Under the pieces are notes generated by a model. It was not told where the DNA came from. It saw only the letters and a program-made list of their open reading frames with translations, and did not search any database. Source: Verrucomicrobiota bacterium (GTDB lineage: Bacteria > Verrucomicrobiota > Verrucomicrobiia > Palsa-1439). From it: DNA of 36,689 nucleotides. The number at the start of each line of letters is the position of its first letter. Position 1 is the stretch's first letter. Below are positions 1 through 8,212 of this stretch, one piece after another. Location: assembly GCA_003164675.1 (NCBI GenBank), contig PLTX01000115.1, positions 809 to 37,497 on the forward strand, in the 5' to 3' direction. The position numbers were made by a program, and so were the translations under genes.

Positions 1-1564
1 GCTCGAAGTGGGCGATGGCTTCCTCAATCTTGCCTGTTTGCGCCAAAGCGACTCCCAGATTGTTGTGCGCCTCGGCAAAATTGGGCCTGATCCGCAGGGC
101 CTGCTCGTAGTGCGCAATCGCTTCCGGCACCTTGCGCTGATCCTTCAACGCAACTCCCAGATTGTTGTGCGCCTTGGCGTCGTCGGGCTTGATCCGCAGG
201 GCCTGCTCGTAGTGCGCGATGGCTTCCTCAATCTTGCCCGCGTGCTCCAAATCGATCCCCAGATTGTCGTGCGCGACCCACGCCTTCGGATTCTTTGTTA
301 GAGTATCTCGCCAGAGTGTTTGATCAGCGGCATACACGCAAGCGCGGTCCCAAGTCGCCGCTCCCAACGCAATCATCACACCCACACCCGCCACCACTCC
401 GACAGATCGGCCCCGGTGCCCCAAACGACGGCAAATCTCCACCCCGGCGGCGACTACCAGCGCGATGACACCCGCAATGGAATGGTATAGCCAGTGGTCA
501 GCCACGAACGAGTACAGATGAAAGCTCTGATGGAATAAGCCCGACACCGGAAAAAGTGTCACCACAAAATAGCCCAGCCCGAATAACAAGGGCCGCCCCC
601 AAGACTTGCGTCTCCGCCAGAACCACGTCAAACATCCCAACAATATGATTCCTGGCGCAAAGGCGGTCCAAGGCGAAGCGTCGATGGCCCACTTCGGATA
701 AATTGCAGTCAGGTTGATCGGCAGCAGCGTCTTGTACAGGTAAAACCACGGCGTCGAACCGGCCACGGCCAGACGGGTAAAGAAACCTTCCGTTTGGGGT
801 GCGTGTCCTCCCACAGCCCTAGGGTACTGAAACGAGATGGTCACCAATCCCATCACCAGTGAAAGCACAAAGAATGGCAGGCTGCGGAGAAAATCTTCCC
901 GCCGCACCCGGCCCCGCATCCACCAGAGGCAGCCCAACAGCACCACCGGGAGCATGACCACCGCTGTCTTGCTGAGCAGGGCCAGGAGAAATGCGCCCAA
1001 TGAGAAACCGTACCAACGCCAGCCACCTTCTTCATCGAATCGCAAATACAGCCGGATGGCGATCAGGTAAAACAACATCGACAACATATTCTTCTGCTCG
1101 CTAATCCACGCCACACTGGCCACATTCACCGGGTGAAGCGCAAACACGCATCCCGCCAGCCAAGACCCCGGAACCTTCAATCGCCACAGGATTGCCCACA
1201 CCAACACGGCGTTGATCGCGTGTAGCAACACGTTGACCGCGTGGTATCCTGTGGGGTGGTTGCCCCAAAGCCGCCACTCCAACCACCATGCACTCGAAGT
1301 CAATGGCCAGTAACCCAGCACGTCCGTCGTCAACCACATCCGACGCAGCCCATCTGGGGCCTGGACCATCCGATTGTCTGTGACGAGTTCTTCGTCATCC
1401 CAAATGACGCCAGCGCGCCATACGGGCTGATACGCCGCGAACGTGACGAGCACCAACACCAAAGCCAGGAACCAGGATCGATGCTCGAACCAGACGTACG
1501 GGATGGGAGCCGACGCCGCCGGCGGTTGATGCAGAGCGTCATCGTTTGACTGCCGTCTTGTCAT
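1..1564 (-). CDS. GT-C-like membrane protein with C-terminal TPR repeats (3' end cut by window edge)
   Basis: An open frame reads without a stop from ATG at 1564 to the left edge (about 521 codons), so the C-terminus is missing. After a short cytoplasmic tail comes a first TM helix, then an IWDDEEL motif resembling the Asp-rich loop of GT-C glycosyltransferases (TMTC/DUF1736-like). A conserved HPVNVASVAWISEQKN stretch and many hydrophobic helices follow. At least three TPR units (IEEAIAHYEQALRIKPD type) begin near residue 440 and continue off the edge. It is the downstream paralogue of the gene at 1636-3603; the start is supported by the identical start context of that paralogue. Family knowledge suggests a membrane O-glycosyltransferase or a TPR scaffold; substrate unknown. 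No clear Shine-Dalgarno is visible. Confidence 0.85.
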   Translation of the reverse strand, partial: MTRRQSNDDALHQPPAASAPIPYVWFEHRSWFLALVLVLVTFAAYQPVWRAGVIWDDEELVTDNRMVQAPDGLRRMWLTTDVLGYWPLTSSAWWLEWRLWGNHPTGYHAVNVLLHAINAVLVWAILWRLKVPGSWLAGCVFALHPVNVASVAWISEQKNMLSMLFYLIAIRLYLRFDEEGGWRWYGFSLGAFLLALLSKTAVVMLPVVLLGCLWWMRGRVRREDFLRSLPFFVLSLVMGLVTISFQYPRAVGGHAPQTEGFFTRLAVAGSTPWFYLYKTLLPINLTAIYPKWAIDASPWTAFAPGIILLGCLTWFWRRRKSWGRPLLFGLGYFVVTLFPVSGLFHQSFHLYSFVADHWLYHSIAGVIALVVAAGVEICRRLGHRGRSVGVVAGVGVMIALGAATWDRACVYAADQTLWRDTLTKNPKAWVAHDNLGIDLEHAGKIEEAIAHYEQALRIKPDDAKAHNNLGVALKDQRKVPEAIAHYEQALRIRPNFAEAHNNLGVALAQTGKIEEAIAHFE

Positions 1565-1590
1565 CGAGTTGATATTAACATGTCCGGAGC

Positions 1591-1620
1591 AGCGGGAGCG
1601 AGTGCGCGTCTCGCTCCGCT
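1591..1620. terminator. GC-rich hairpin between the two TPR genes
   Basis: AGCGGGAGCGAG (1591-1602) pairs with CTCGCTCCGCT (1610-1620) across a 7-nt loop, with one bulged G. It lies 16 bp beyond the stop of the upstream TPR gene and just before the start of the next one. No U-tract follows, so it could attenuate or stabilise mRNA rather than terminate. Confidence 0.5.
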
Positions 1621-1635
1621 GGTGTTGCGCTCGGC

Positions 1636-3603
1636 TTACTGGCGAGCTTGCAGTCGCGCAAGCGCGGTCTGCGCTTGGGTGAAATCGGGTTTGATCCGTA
1701 GCGCCTGCTCGTAGTGGCCGATGGCGTCCTGAAGTCTGCCTGCTCGTTCCAAGGCAACCCCCAGACTGTAGTGCGCCTTGGCGTAGTCGGGCTTGATTCG
1801 CAGTGCTTGCTCGTAGTGGCCGATTGCCTCCTGCAGCCTGCCCTGTCCCATCAAGGCAAACCCCAAGTTGTTGTGCGTCTCGCCGGAATCGGGTTTACTC
1901 CTCAGCACCTGTTCGTAGTGGCCGATTGCCTCCTGCAGCCTGCCCTGTCCCATCAACGCGTCTCCCAGGTTGTTGTGTGCCTCGGTGAGATCAGGCTTGA
2001 TCCGCAGCGCCTGCTCGCAATGCTCAATTGCCTCCTGCAACCTGCCCGTCCGCCCCAAGGCCAGCCCCAGATTGTAGTGGGCGTAAGCGTCATCGGGCTT
2101 GATTCGCAGCGCCTGCTCGAAGTAGCCGATCGCTTCCCGCAACCGGCCCTGTCCCATCAAGACAACTCCCAGAGTATCGCTTGCGTCAGCGTACCCGGGA
2201 TTGATCCGCAGCACCTGTTCGTAGTGGCCGATTGCCTCCGACGAACGGCCTGAATCCTGTAACATATGCCCTAAAAACCAGTGCGCGCCCCAAGAGTTCG
2301 GGCTGTTTGCCAGCGTGTGTCGCCAAAGTGTCTCACCATCTCTGAAACTCCATCCCTGTTGCCACGTCAGCACCCCGAGCACAACCAGGGCAATTGCGCT
2401 GACCGCTGTTACAATACGTTTGCCCAGCCGTCCCGTTCGCTCGCAGATTTTCGCCGTAGCGCTTGCGGCCAGCGTGATCAAACCCACGCTGGCTAGATAC
2501 TGAAAGTGGTCAGCCACAAAGGAGTAGCAAAAGGGGAATACGTCAAAAAAACCCAATGCTGGGAACAAATTCACCGCAAACACCAATACGGCGACGAGCG
2601 GCGCCTTCCCGACCCGCCGCCGCAGCAACCATAACGCGATCAACACCGCCGCTGCTGATAGCGGAAACAGATACTGCCACCACACGCTGGCATCGATTTC
2701 CCAGCGCGGATACATGAATGAGAGTTGGTACGGCCAAAACAATTTGCCTGTATAAAACCAGAGTGCCCGACCTGCGAGAAGGCATCTCTGAACAAATGAC
2801 AATGACCAATCCATTCCCGCGTGCACATGGTATTTCTCAAGCCACGCTGTCATAAGGCCTAGCGCGATCCCGATGACAAACAACGGCGTGAGTACGTAAA
2901 CATCCCGCTTCTCCACGCGGCCTTTCTTCCACCATATCAGCAGCACCATCACGGCCGGTAGGGAACAAGCCACTGTCTTGCTCAGCAAGGCGCTCAAGAA
3001 AAGGAACAGGCCCAACAGGTAAAACCGCCAGTCGAACACACGATCTTCCTTGATGACGGCCGTCAATGGCCGATAACGGAAGAAGGCGAGCAACGCCAAC
3101 AGGTAGAACATGACGGACAAGACATTCTTGCGTTCCGAAATCCACGCCACGGACTCCACTTCGACTGGGTGGACCGCAAAAATTGCCGCTGCCAGCCAAG
3201 CACCTGGAACCTCCAATCGCCGCAACACCTGCCAGAGAAGCACTGCATTGAAAGCGTGCAATAGGACATTGACCAAATGATAGCCCAGAGGTCGCAGCCG
3301 CCAGACATGGAACTCCACCCAGTAGCTGGTGAGTTGGAGGGGGTAGTATTGCTGAGAGGCTTCCGGCTTAAACCAGATTCGCCGAAGGCCGCCGAGTGAA
3401 TGTAAATTCATGTTGTCGGTGACATGACCGGCATCATCCCAGATGAAGCCGGCGCGCCATACGGGCTGATACGCCGCGAACGTGACGAGCACCAACACCA
3501 AAGCCAGGAACCAGGATCGATGCTCGAACCAGACGTACGGGATGGGAGCCGACGACGCCGGCGGTTGATGCAGAGCGTCATCGTTTGACTCCTGTCTTGT
3601 CAT
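1636..3603 (-). CDS. GT-C-like membrane protein with six C-terminal TPR repeats
   Basis: Complete 655-aa protein. The N-terminal two thirds is polytopic, with an IWDDAGHVTDN motif after TM1 (W55, D56, D57), a HPVEVESVAWISERKN signature near residue 145 and roughly ten hydrophobic helices. From about residue 440 there are six 34-residue TPR units with the consensus A-HNNLG-AL---GRLQEAIGHYEQALRIKPD. The architecture matches bacterial TMTC-like (DUF1736/GT-C) proteins, some of which are protein O-mannosyltransferases; whether this one is catalytic is inference. The downstream gene (1-1564) is a tandem paralogue sharing a near-identical 5' end. The TPRs are very regular at DNA level, which suggests recent repeat amplification. 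Confidence 0.9.
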   Translation of the reverse strand: MTRQESNDDALHQPPASSAPIPYVWFEHRSWFLALVLVLVTFAAYQPVWRAGFIWDDAGHVTDNMNLHSLGGLRRIWFKPEASQQYYPLQLTSYWVEFHVWRLRPLGYHLVNVLLHAFNAVLLWQVLRRLEVPGAWLAAAIFAVHPVEVESVAWISERKNVLSVMFYLLALLAFFRYRPLTAVIKEDRVFDWRFYLLGLFLFLSALLSKTVACSLPAVMVLLIWWKKGRVEKRDVYVLTPLFVIGIALGLMTAWLEKYHVHAGMDWSLSFVQRCLLAGRALWFYTGKLFWPYQLSFMYPRWEIDASVWWQYLFPLSAAAVLIALWLLRRRVGKAPLVAVLVFAVNLFPALGFFDVFPFCYSFVADHFQYLASVGLITLAASATAKICERTGRLGKRIVTAVSAIALVVLGVLTWQQGWSFRDGETLWRHTLANSPNSWGAHWFLGHMLQDSGRSSEAIGHYEQVLRINPGYADASDTLGVVLMGQGRLREAIGYFEQALRIKPDDAYAHYNLGLALGRTGRLQEAIEHCEQALRIKPDLTEAHNNLGDALMGQGRLQEAIGHYEQVLRSKPDSGETHNNLGFALMGQGRLQEAIGHYEQALRIKPDYAKAHYSLGVALERAGRLQDAIGHYEQALRIKPDFTQAQTALARLQARQ

Positions 3604-3623
3604 CGAGTTGATAGTAACATGTC

Positions 3624-4159
3624 TCCGATACGCCAGCGATAGCTTTGGCCTTCTTCCCTGCTGCCAGATAAACGGGTCTCTACGGACTGATTATGAATCC
3701 ACAGGCACCAATCTCAACATGCGTGCTCTGTCATCACTTGGGCTGGGAGACCAGGGTATGCGCGTCCACACACAATAGCGCTCGACGCACAGCGCTGTTT
3801 CACTGAAGACCAACATTGGGTCGTGCACATCCATCGGAGCACCTCGATAACCTCGTGGCCCCGAACCTCGAACATTGTCTCGCTTAACATCGCCGTGGCA
3901 AGTTTGATGGGAGATTACAGAAGTGGGTCGTCGCAGATTGGCGCGCTGCTTTTTCTGGACAAGGCGTTGAAATTTCTGAATGAAGCCTTGAAATCGCTGT
4001 AGAATCGATGCGGTGTTTTGATGGGAATGGACCGGGGAGCAATGGGTTGCATGTTATTGCGAAACGAACCTGAATTCTTCTGGGATAAGGCAGGGTGGAT
4101 TCGCTTGGGGGACTGGCAGTTAGAACTTGCGAATTGGGGTTCTACTTTTGGGTCTATTT
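3624..4159. other. Intergenic stretch without recognisable gene
   Basis: About 540 bp between two minus-strand transcription units. I see no ORF with coding character and no RNA gene. It must hold the promoter of the TPR gene starting at 3603, but no convincing -35/-10 pair could be chosen by eye. Confidence 0.5.
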
Positions 4160-4171
4160 GATGGGCCCATC
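4160..4171. repeat. 12-bp perfect palindrome after the response regulator gene
   Basis: GATGGGCCCATC is a perfect dyad 10 bp beyond the stop of the response regulator gene. It has no loop, so it is more like a protein-binding dyad than a terminator; it may also be chance. Confidence 0.3.
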
Positions 4172-4181
4172 GATCTTCAGC

Positions 4182-5570
4182 TTACGAGGCGTTGCGGGGA
4201 TCTTCGGGGGACGAGAGCAGGCCGTACTTTTTGAGCTTGTATTGCAGGGTGCGACGGCTGATGCCGAGGGCACGGGCGGCGAGTTCCCGATTGGCGGAGA
4301 CGTGGAGAAGCGTCTGACTGATGAGCTCCTTTTCCACTGCATCAATCATCATGCCCGGGCGCACGCTGAATTCAGCTTGCGTAGCGGCAGCCTGATGGAT
4401 TGGTTCCGGCAGGTCAGCGGGTTGAAGCACCTTGTGATGGACAGTGATGATCATTCGCTCGATGACGTTGCGCAGTTCGCGCACGTTGCCGGGCCAGCGG
4501 TAGCGCTGGCAAAGCTGAAGGGCGTCCGGCGACATCACTTTCGCGGGGCGTTTGTGCCGGGCGGCGAAATGCGTGAGGAACGCTTCGATGAGCAACGGGA
4601 TGTCCTCGACGCGCTCGCACAGCGGTGGCAACTGGATTGGCACAACGTGCAGGCGATAGAACAGGTCTTCGCGGAAGTGACCGTCCTTGACGTGTTGTTC
4701 CAGGTGCTTGTTGGTGGCGGCGATGATGCGGACATTGCATTGGGTCAGGTCACTGCTGCCGACCCGTCGGAACATGCCTTCCTCGATGACGCGCAACAGG
4801 TCGCCCTGACCCTTGGGTGGCATGTCTCCCACTTCATCCAGGAACAGTGTGCCGCCCTCGGCCATCTGGAATCGGCCGGGGCGGTCGGTGTACGCGCCCG
4901 TGAACGCGCCCTTGACGTGGCCAAACAGTTCGGACTCCAGCAATTGTTCGGGCAAGGCGGCGCAGTTGACAGAGATGAACGGTTTGTCGCGGCGCAAGCT
5001 TTTCTGGTGGATGGCGCGGGCGACCAGTTCCTTGCCGGTGCCGCTTTCGCCCTGGATGAGCACGGTCACGTCACTGGCCGCGACTTCTTCGACCAGATGG
5101 CCGATGGCGCGCATCGTTTCCGTTGAGCCAAGGAGCGGGCTGGGTTCGGAGCGCTTTTGCAGGCGCAGCCTCAGTTCTTTGTTCTCGGCGACCACCGCCT
5201 GGTATTCCAGCGCCTTGCCGACGAGGGCGCGCAGTCGCCGCATGTCCAGTGGCTTGGGCAAGTAATCGTACGCCCCCTGTTTCATCGCCTCGACGGCCGT
5301 GTTGACGGTACCGTAAGCCGTCATCAGAATCACGATGGTGTCGGGACTTCTGGCTTTGATGTGGGCCAGCAAATCTGTGCCGTTGGGGCCGGGGAGGCGG
5401 ACATCAGAGATCACGAGATTGTAGAGTCGCTGCTCCAATCGTTCGATAGCCTTCTGGCCGTCGCCGGCCGTGGCAACCGGATAGCCTTCGCGCTGCAGCG
5501 CTTCCTGGATGCCTGCGCACAAGCCAGGTTCGTCTTCGACGACAAGGATGTGAATTCTGGATTTATCCAT
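4182..5570 (-). CDS. NtrC-family sigma-54-dependent response regulator
   Basis: 462 aa from ATG at 5570. That start overlaps the kinase stop codon by a few bases (ATGGATAA); the longer upstream frame is antisense-like and unnecessary. The receiver domain (1-120) has the acidic pocket E12/D13, phosphoacceptor D56, T84 and K106. The AAA+ domain has Walker A GESGTGK (174-180), the sigma-54-contacting GAFTGA loop (221-226) and Walker B LFLDEVG (242-248). A C-terminal Fis-type HTH ends in ALGISRRTLQYKLKKYGL. It should activate sigma-54 promoters after phosphorylation by the kinase encoded upstream. Targets are unknown; a sigma-54-like site lies ahead of the EIIA/Ehr operon at 7606. All catalytic residues are present. 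Confidence 0.95.
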   Translation of the reverse strand: MDKSRIHILVVEDEPGLCAGIQEALQREGYPVATAGDGQKAIERLEQRLYNLVISDVRLPGPNGTDLLAHIKARSPDTIVILMTAYGTVNTAVEAMKQGAYDYLPKPLDMRRLRALVGKALEYQAVVAENKELRLRLQKRSEPSPLLGSTETMRAIGHLVEEVAASDVTVLIQGESGTGKELVARAIHQKSLRRDKPFISVNCAALPEQLLESELFGHVKGAFTGAYTDRPGRFQMAEGGTLFLDEVGDMPPKGQGDLLRVIEEGMFRRVGSSDLTQCNVRIIAATNKHLEQHVKDGHFREDLFYRLHVVPIQLPPLCERVEDIPLLIEAFLTHFAARHKRPAKVMSPDALQLCQRYRWPGNVRELRNVIERMIITVHHKVLQPADLPEPIHQAAATQAEFSVRPGMMIDAVEKELISQTLLHVSANRELAARALGISRRTLQYKLKKYGLLSSPEDPRNAS

Positions 5571-6675
5571 GCGGCAACCGAACCGGTAGTGTGAGGATGA
5601 ACGTCGCTCCTTTGCCGGACACGCTTTCGACGCGCAACGTTCCGCCGTGGGCATGCACGATCTGTTGCGTGATCCACAGCCCCAGACCACTGCCAGCCGC
5701 CTTGGTGGTAAAGTACGGCTCGAAAATCCGCTCCTGATTTTCGGTCGCGATTCCATAGCCATCGTCGGCGAACTCAACGGTTACGTCGTTCTCATGCGCC
5801 GCCGTACGCACAACCACATGCCCTCCTTTGGAAGCGGCTTGCAGGGCATTGATAACCAGATTGATGAACGCCTGGGTCAATTGATCGGCATCGGCTTGAA
5901 CTTCTGGCAGCGTGTCGCCAAACTCCACGGCCAGATCGATGCCCCGTTCTTCCGCCTGTGGTCGCAACAACTCACAGGTATGGCCGATCAATTTGTTCAC
6001 CGAGAGGGGCACTAGGCTCAAAGACGGCGGGCCGGCGAGTTGTAGAAACCGCGTCACCACGTTTTCCAGTCGATGCAACTCGCCATGGATGATCTGAAAC
6101 CGGTCGACGGTTCGCTGCGCCAAATCCGTGCCGCCAACCGCCATGTCCTCTTCGAGTAATTGCACATGGATGTCGAGCGAACTGAGTGGATTACGAAGTT
6201 CGTGAGCTACATGCGCGAGCAGTCGGGTCAACAACTCGCGCTTCTGGTCCTGCGTCAACCGCTGCAATTCCTGCGACGGAAGGGGTTGTCCTATCGCCTT
6301 GGCAAGGATTCTTTCCACGAACTCGATGGTAACACGATTTGCAGGTTGGGCAAGGATGGGGATGGGATTGCACGACGCATCCGTGATGTCGCGCAAAACT
6401 TGCGCGGAGCTGGCGGCCCACACGTCGCATTGCCCACCGGCACGCACCAGTATCTGTTCACCGTGGACGGCAACTGGGTTCCCGACCCCAAAGCGATGTT
6501 GTCGCACCCCAATTCCCACGGCGGCACCAACTTCGTGATTCTCGTTTGACGGGATTCCTCCGCCTGCCGGCGGTTGGGAAACATCTTGAGAAAGCTTACC
6601 GTGTTTGCCCGTCCAAACACAATGCGCGTTCAGGAAGGAGGAGTTTGAGCCTCCCTTCTGAACTTCGACACACAC
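5563..6675 (-). CDS. Sensor histidine kinase, NtrB-like; N-terminus doubtful
   Basis: The frame opens with GTG at 6675 (370 aa). The C-terminal 235 residues are a standard kinase core: H-box AHVAHELRNPLSSLDI with phospho-His158, N-box INLVINALQA, G1 DDGYGI, F-box IFEPYFTTK and G2 GSGLGLW. It is translationally coupled to the sigma-54 regulator at 5570 and should phosphorylate its Asp56. The first ~90 residues have no domain character. They are antisense to a CBM48-like remnant (6412-6549) and to strong hairpins (6601-6663), so true translation probably begins nearer 6400-6316 (for example TTG 6396 or GTG 6318). No transmembrane segment or PAS domain is visible, so the input domain has probably been lost by rearrangement, or the kinase senses through cytosolic partners. 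Confidence 0.85.
   Translation of the reverse strand: MCVEVQKGGSNSSFLNAHCVWTGKHGKLSQDVSQPPAGGGIPSNENHEVGAAVGIGVRQHRFGVGNPVAVHGEQILVRAGGQCDVWAASSAQVLRDITDASCNPIPILAQPANRVTIEFVERILAKAIGQPLPSQELQRLTQDQKRELLTRLLAHVAHELRNPLSSLDIHVQLLEEDMAVGGTDLAQRTVDRFQIIHGELHRLENVVTRFLQLAGPPSLSLVPLSVNKLIGHTCELLRPQAEERGIDLAVEFGDTLPEVQADADQLTQAFINLVINALQAASKGGHVVVRTAAHENDVTVEFADDGYGIATENQERIFEPYFTTKAAGSGLGLWITQQIVHAHGGTLRVESVSGKGATFILTLPVRLPHG
6412..6549 (+). pseudogene. 3' remnant of a glycogen-binding (CBM48/AMPK-beta-like) protein gene
   Basis: The plus frame ending at TGA 6547-6549 encodes about 45 residues that match the C-terminal half of a CBM48 module: a PTGTHQYLFTVDGNWVPDPK stretch followed by an NSHGGTNFVILV-type end. 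This is the usual order of strand, VDG-W-DP turn and GG-N strand. Sequence upstream of 6412 in this frame loses the family pattern, so the N-terminal part is gone. It lies antisense to the 5' end of the histidine kinase frame. Confidence 0.65.
6601..6620. terminator. Perfect 7-bp hairpin
   Basis: GTGTTTG - CCCGTC - CAAACAC. It is one of two adjacent hairpins in the gap between the LysM genes and the kinase. Minus-strand transcripts of the LysM genes would reach it after the 6628-6663 hairpin. Confidence 0.45.
6628..6663. terminator. Long 14-bp imperfect hairpin after the LysM genes
   Basis: GTTCAGGAAGGAGG (6628-6641) faces CCTCCCTTCTGAAC (6650-6663) across an 8-nt loop, with one wobble and one mismatch. 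It sits about 40 bp beyond the stop of the second LysM gene. No U-tract follows. Its presence inside the nominal kinase 5' coding frame argues that this part is not translated. Confidence 0.5.
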
Positions 6676-6701
6676 TCGTAACGAGCTGCTGTTGATCGCC
6701 G

Positions 6702-6935
6702 TTAGGATTTCGCGGCGGGATTCTGTTGCGGACGCCTAACGGGAATCGTCAACGTCTCGCCTGTCTGGAGCGACCGCGTCCACAGATCATTGGCCTGCCG
6801 TAGCTCAAGCGTGAACAAACCATACCGGTCCGCAATGCCTTCAAGCGTGTCCCCCGGCAACACGCGGTGTTTCATCGGACGAGTGATTGGCCCTTCGTAG
6901 CAAGCTCCGACCGAGACCTGATTATTTTGTCGCAC
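6702..6935 (-). CDS. Small LysM-domain protein, second of pair
   Basis: 77 aa from GTG at 6935; an internal ATG at 6875 (MKHRVLPGDTL) is a plausible alternative start. The core HRVLPGDTLEGIADRYGL followed by an LRQANDL helix and an ETLTIPV strand is one complete LysM module, normally a binder of peptidoglycan or other N-acetylglucosamine polymers. No signal peptide is visible. It overlaps the 3' end of the preceding LysM gene by 14 bp in a shifted frame, so the two could be one two-domain gene broken by a single-base indel. The C-terminus is a short basic, Pro-rich tail. Confidence 0.7.
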   Translation of the reverse strand: MRQNNQVSVGACYEGPITRPMKHRVLPGDTLEGIADRYGLFTLELRQANDLWTRSLQTGETLTIPVRRPQQNPAAKS

Positions 6936-7224
6936 CGGGTGTCGTTCCTGCTGGCGTCGGTGCAGTGGATGCCGGCATTGTCTTTGCTGAGGTGACCGGG
7001 CGCAACGCTGACGCTACAGCCGCTCGCGCCATGGGAATCCTGAGTTTCTGGTGGGGGCGGACCGGGCCGCTCAATTTGTTGAGCTGCCGCAAATACTTCG
7101 CGGGCACGTCGTAGTTCTTGGCGATTTGCTCGACAGTCTCTCCCGCCACGACGACATGTTCTTTTTGCGTCGGAGCGGTGGACTGTTGACCCGATTGAGC
7201 GATCGATTGAGCAGGCTGAGCCAT
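6922..7224 (-). CDS. Small LysM-domain protein, first of pair
   Basis: 100 aa. I chose ATG 7224 (MAQPAQSIAQ) because AAGGAGAT lies 7-8 nt upstream; the longer frame to 7413 has no such site and no coding character. The N-terminus is Gln/Ser/Ala-rich. The LysM module covers about residues 23-66 (HVVVAGETVEQIAKNYDVPA, then KYLRQLNKL and KLRIP). The C-terminus is an Ala/Pro/Thr-rich linker ending in GTTPGATK, the kind of linker that usually joins LysM modules. This supports an original fusion with the overlapping LysM frame downstream. No signal peptide or lipobox is visible. Confidence 0.75.
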   Translation of the reverse strand: MAQPAQSIAQSGQQSTAPTQKEHVVVAGETVEQIAKNYDVPAKYLRQLNKLSGPVRPHQKLRIPMARAAVASALRPVTSAKTMPASTAPTPAGTTPGATK

Positions 7225-7605
7225 AATGATTATCTCCTTTAGTCGATAGTATGAATCACACTTGACGTTGCTCATGGCATTAGCGATGCCATGCAAGGCA
7301 TGATCGATCCAAGCGACTCGACTGCTGATGGTTACAGAAGTCATGAGGTGTGCTCTCTTGAGTACTGCGGCATCGGACCGGAGCTTTTGGACAGTTGTTG
7401 CACAAGGAAGCACACCCAGTGTGCAACACCCATCCTCACACTGTCAGCGATAGGATCGGTCAATTTGTTTGTGCACGCGTTGTCCCCGCCCAAGTGCAAA
7501 ACTTGCGCGACGGCATGCCGCAATCGGGTCAGTCACTCCAGCTGCTCGCGCGCATCGATACACAGTGCATTCTGCCGCAAGTGGTTATGTGATGGCGATG
7601 TGGGC
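7225..7605. other. Intergenic region between divergent LysM and EIIA units
   Basis: Holds the LysM leader and the upstream region of the EIIA/Ehr operon. ATGGCAT (7274-7280) and ATGCCAT (7286-7292) form a 7-bp stem with a 5-nt loop; an alternative stem uses the same ATGCC with GGCAT just to its right (7296-7300). Small ORFs in 7291-7592 have no recognisable character. Confidence 0.4.
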
Positions 7606-7621
7606 TGGCACACGGATTGTT
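7606..7621 (+). promoter_or_regulatory. Possible sigma-54 promoter of the EIIA/Ehr operon
   Basis: TGGCACACGGATTGTT fits the -24/-12 consensus TGGCACG-N4-TTGCW except for GT in place of GC at -12 and A in place of the last G of the -24 box; the spacing is exact. Transcription would begin near 7632, right at the proposed ATG 7634, implying a very short or absent leader, which is a weakness. A sigma-54 activator is encoded 2 kb away. Confidence 0.35.
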
Positions 7622-7633
7622 TACGCTGGCGTC

Positions 7634-8143
7634 ATGACGATGACCGTGGGGGACTTTACAGAGTTGAGCTTGTTAGTTCCGCAACTGCTCGGGGCGGACC
7701 AAGCTACGGCGATTCACGCGCTTAGCAACCGACTGCAAGGCACGGGGAGAATCGAGGACTCGCTCACGTTCTTCCAATCGGCTCTGCAACGCGATTACCT
7801 CTCGTCTTCAGCGATTGACGGCGGAGTGGCATTTCCGCACGCGCGCGGGTACGGTATCAATCGTTTCTCGGTGGCGCTGGGGCTTTCCAAACAGGGGGTT
7901 CATTGGCGGGACGGTTCGCAGGTGAACGCGGTGTTTCTGATTGGCGCCCCGTCAGCCGAAGCACAGCTGTATCTGGCCGTCGTGTCGGCACTGACCCGGC
8001 AATCGCGGCTGGGCGGATGGTTGACCGCACTGATGGCGTGCAACCAACCCGAAGAATTGCTGGGCATGCTGAACAAAGTGAGCGCGAGCGGGGCTGGAAG
8101 TATCACCCGACTGAACGGGCAAGCGTCGGGGCAGGTCGCGTAA
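7634..8143 (+). CDS. PTS EIIA type-2 (PTS-Ntr-like) domain protein
   Basis: 169 aa from ATG 7634; ATG 7640 or an upstream ATG at 7592 are alternatives and no strong Shine-Dalgarno decides. It is a single PTS_EIIA_2 domain: the phosphorylatable histidine is H69 in GGVAFPHARG (compare GIAIPHGK in EIIA-Ntr), followed by AVFLIGAPSAEAQLYL and a helix-rich end. There is no EIIB or EIIC, and no EI or HPr gene in the window, so a regulatory rather than sugar-transport role is likely. First gene of the operon leading into the hydrogenase-like genes, 69 bp ahead of a second EIIA. Its partner is probably the second EIIA or the membrane complex (inference). Confidence 0.8.
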   Translation: MTMTVGDFTELSLLVPQLLGADQATAIHALSNRLQGTGRIEDSLTFFQSALQRDYLSSSAIDGGVAFPHARGYGINRFSVALGLSKQGVHWRDGSQVNAVFLIGAPSAEAQLYLAVVSALTRQSRLGGWLTALMACNQPEELLGMLNKVSASGAGSITRLNGQASGQVA

Positions 8144-8212
8144 TATTCCGCACGAGCGAATGATTTTTGAGCAGGGGAACCTTTTTGTTTGAAAGGCTAG
8201 AGAAAACAAACC

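Noticed and set aside
4095..5126. 343-codon plus-strand frame antisense to the sigma-54 regulator
   Set aside because: It mirrors a fully conserved NtrC-family gene on the other strand; no family character and no ribosome site.
5571..5777. N-terminal extension of the response regulator
   Set aside because: It overlaps the kinase core in another frame and the receiver domain begins directly after ATG 5570.
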